Below are positions 8,701 through 9,003 of a stretch of 9,003 nt of DNA, piece after piece. The position numbers and the translations under genes were made by a program. The stretch lies in assembly GCA_964394085.1 (NCBI GenBank), contig CAYMWF010000138.1, positions 1 to 9,003 of the forward strand, given 5' to 3'. The notes below the pieces were generated by a model. It was not told the origin of the DNA, ran no database searches, and was given only the letters and a program-made list of their open reading frames with translations. The stretch is from CAYMWF01 sp964394085 [NCBI: uncultured Gemmatimonadota bacterium]. Lineage in GTDB: Bacteria > GCA-2686955 > CAYMWF01. How positions within the stretch are numbered: position 1 is the first letter of the stretch; the number at the start of each line of letters is the position of its first letter.

Positions 8701-8823
8701 GATACCTGCCTGAATGGTCAGTCTCTCCGACGGCACTCTGATGGTTGCCGCAGATGCTGCGATCGCTAGCAGGATCAGCAATAGACCGACTGCTGCAAAG
8801 CTGCTAGGAATGATTCGCGGCAT
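5761..8823 (-). CDS. Gene A: large exported beta-helix repeat protein with C-terminal beta-sandwich
   Basis: A 1020-residue protein, probably exported by Sec and acting outside the cytoplasm; its ligand or substrate is unknown. Residues 1-25 are a signal peptide (hydrophobic AVGLLLILLAIA, likely cleavage after ASA). Residues about 29-110 are the opening module (DGDTVLVADGTYTG, then SENGPDRTVIDCE). Residues 120-251 hold five GGGI.C repeats of about 30 residues, closed by GNIDENPRF...SPCIDAGDP. Residues about 335-425 form a second starter of another type (TLFVEPGVELLL, ILVNGELLAEGTEGDSILIT), known from other beta-helix surface proteins. Residues 437-822 hold fifteen repeats of about 26 residues, closed by SPCIDSGDP-like GCPCIDSGDP and SDMGA. 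Residues about 906-1020 look like an Ig-like beta-sandwich. About 50 cysteines are present. The frame is open up to 8901, but that extension would encode the promoter, so the ATG at 8823, behind AGGGAG, is chosen. First gene of the presumed A-B-C operon. No catalytic site recognised; adhesin, glycan-binding protein or lyase are all possible. Confidence 0.9.
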   Translation of the reverse strand: MPRIIPSSFAAVGLLLILLAIAASAATIRVPSERLTIQAGIKAAVDGDTVLVADGTYTGTGNRNLSYRGKAITVVSENGPDRTVIDCENMGRGFSFRYGEARSSRLAGFTICNGHVDHEGGGIQCVGSSPTIKDCTITGNKTFGQYIDGGGISCCHGSSPAITNSTIIGNTTFGKNSHGGGIYCYDESSPVITNCTIAGNKVSGSYSDGGGIYCYNKSSPFITNCTITGNEAYDTGGGIYCYDSSPIILNCILWYDSPEVVYVDSGTPVVRYSNVQGGWNGDGNIDENPRFVGPREGDFHLKSDSPCIDAGDPYSRLDLDGSINDMGCHGGTGDFMEGVIGGSISGTLSSSGSPYVVSEYLVIENDSTLFVEPGVELLLHNYSGILVNGELLAEGTEGDSILITKFQEWDTGKGVRFIEGGGTLSFCRIEQCRNLDGGGIYCLNSTLSILNCRISGNTADGYGGGISCLGSSPTITNCTITGNLASRDGGGIYGDSSSQPAITNCTIEWNTADDYGGGICCEASSSPSITECTITGNMSGSGGGINCYDDSFPIISNCTITGNLASGDGGGGGIFCSSAFPSIVTCTIAGNTASNYGGGIYCRDSSPAITTCTITGNTVRLDGGGIYCYDNSSPDITHCTIEGNQAIDSGGGIYCEMKSSPLIRDCTIGENTAIDYGGGICCSYFSNPTITNCTIQGNTTDYLGAGILCNYYSDPTIKYCRIIGNSAECNGGGIYCWDSSPIIKNCSITGNTADYGGAGYCFTSSPTITNCTISEHTAALGGGFYCSLYSNPTITDCTITGNTAEAGGAIRCYNSSPIVMNCIMWNDSPEEIYVYSGNPAVTYSNIQDGWIGIGNIDEEPLFVTPDYGDYRPLWGCPCIDSGDPDLFDRDGTRSDMGAYFFDQSKELIVYISPECRTITRGVSGEVIYTVSNCHDQSVDFKGKSIISLPDGEPWVGNPLEEPGFYSIAAGANRQTFARYTVPDNWPLGVSKVEVGIGFPGELYDRDGFEFTVIDNDIGIE
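6358..7515 (-). repeat. Tandem coding repeats in gene A, array 2 (15 units of about 78 bp)
   Basis: Fifteen imperfect units encode residues 437-822 of gene A. The distance between successive GGGI motifs is 25-29 residues, mostly 26 or 27. The consensus is GGGIYC, then SSP.ITNCTITGNTA. Most units have two cysteines; unit 3 (GIYGDSSS) lacks the first, and units 4 and 10 carry ICC. Each unit is expected to form one rung of the beta-helix. Confidence 0.85.
8071..8466 (-). repeat. Tandem coding repeats in gene A, array 1 (5 units of about 90 bp)
   Basis: Five units encode residues 120-251 of gene A. GGGI motifs are 29, 30, 30 and 27 residues apart, longer than in array 2 because of an extra turn (TFGQYID, TFGKNSH, VSGSYSD) before the glycines. 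The core ITNCTITGN is the same as in array 2. Confidence 0.85.
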
Positions 8824-8830
8824 TCTAATT

Positions 8831-8836
8831 CTCCCT
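8831..8836 (-). promoter_or_regulatory. Ribosome binding site deciding the start of gene A
   Basis: AGGGAG on the minus strand, 7 nt before the ATG at 8823. The upstream in-frame ATGs at 8901 and 8856 have no room for a leader: the first lies upstream of the promoter and the second falls at the predicted transcription start. The site at 8831-8836 also lies in the position of the gene D ribosome site when the two leaders are aligned. Confidence 0.75.
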
Positions 8837-8861
8837 GGCTGGTTCGTTTCACTCATGGGGG

Positions 8862-8890
8862 AGTATAGCACGGAATCGCTTTCTCGACAA
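8862..8890 (-). promoter_or_regulatory. Sigma-70-type promoter of gene A (operon A-B-C)
   Basis: On the minus strand a TTGTCG box (8885-8890) is followed by exactly 17 nt and a TATACT box (8862-8867). The predicted transcription start is near 8855, giving a leader of about 32 nt before the ATG at 8823. The spacer differs from that of the gene D promoter at only two positions. The match to the consensus (TTGACA, 17, TATAAT) is good, and conservation in two copies makes it more credible than a single chance match. Confidence 0.75.
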
Positions 8891-8899
8891 ATCGGCGAC

Positions 8900-8919
8900 A
8901 TCGCACCGCTGTTTCCGAT
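8900..8919 (-). promoter_or_regulatory. Conserved 20-nt element upstream of the gene A promoter
   Basis: Second identical copy of ATCGGAAACAGCGGTGCGAT, here 9 nt upstream of the -35 box instead of 11. The flanks of the two copies have diverged by substitutions and small indels, so the perfect match stands out. A regulator site is possible but unproven. Confidence 0.35.
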
Positions 8920-9003
8920 TTAATGGCTACGTAGCTCACGTTTCAATTCGACTTCGCATCAGAGTCGATGTTTACCCCTACTGAACTCGCCGGACGAATC
9001 AAG

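Larger units (their letters stand above)
8824..8984 (-). repeat. Upstream repeat, copy 1 (before gene A)
   Basis: Together with 2200-2362 this forms a direct repeat of about 160 bp covering the leader, ribosome site, promoter, 20-nt element and further upstream DNA. The match is best over 8863-8924 and is recognisable again at 8962-8984 (CCCTACTGAA on the plus strand). Similarity may continue past 8984 to the window edge, so the far boundary is not known. Confidence 0.75.

Noticed and set aside
8926-8935. GCTACGTAGC palindrome as an operator upstream of gene A
   Set aside because: It is a perfect 10-bp palindrome, but the matching place in the second copy of the upstream repeat (near 2303-2313) has lost the symmetry, so it is probably chance.

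Overview
This window holds one family of proteins and little else. Four large genes, all read on the minus strand, fill almost all of it. Each encodes a protein with a Sec signal peptide and right-handed parallel beta-helix (pectin-lyase-like) modules. The recurring motifs are an opening segment of the type 'IRVPGDQ.TIQAGIDAA..GDTVLVADGTYTG', repeats of the type 'GGGIYC..SSP.ITNCTITGN', and a closing segment of the type 'GNIDEDPLF.DP..GDFHL...SPCIDTGDP...DMGA.E'. Such paralogue sets are typical of uncultured Gram-negative bacteria around the FCB group (Eisenbacteria-, Krumholzibacteria- or Latescibacteria-like genomes). That placement is inferred from protein style only; there is no rRNA or housekeeping gene here to confirm it.

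Layout in the direction of transcription (right to left). Gene A (8823-5761, 1020 aa) has two beta-helix arrays and a C-terminal beta-sandwich. Gene B (5761-4484, 425 aa) is a single module and overlaps A by one base (TAATG). Gene C (4449-2479, 656 aa) follows 34 nt after B and contains two tandem modules. A-B-C therefore looks like one operon, driven by a good sigma-70-type promoter just upstream of A (TTGTCG, 17 nt, TATACT). A 279-nt gap follows, containing a second, nearly identical copy of the same promoter and leader. Gene D (2199-226, 657 aa) comes next; it has the same two-module architecture as C and shares even the 43 nt after the stop codon with C.

The notable signal is evolutionary. 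D carries the promoter and leader of A joined to a body and 3' tail of the C type, as if a copy of the A-B-C operon had collapsed by an internal deletion, or as if gene cassettes had been shuffled. Within proteins the same module occurs singly (B), doubled (C, D) or expanded into long arrays (A). The arrays in A have two different periods (about 30 and about 26 residues) and a dense ladder of cysteines. None of the four proteins shows a recognisable outer-membrane anchor or secretion tail, so their final location and ligand are unknown.

Positions 1-225 contain only the shared tail and short uninformative frames. No RNA gene, mobile element or CRISPR array was recognised.
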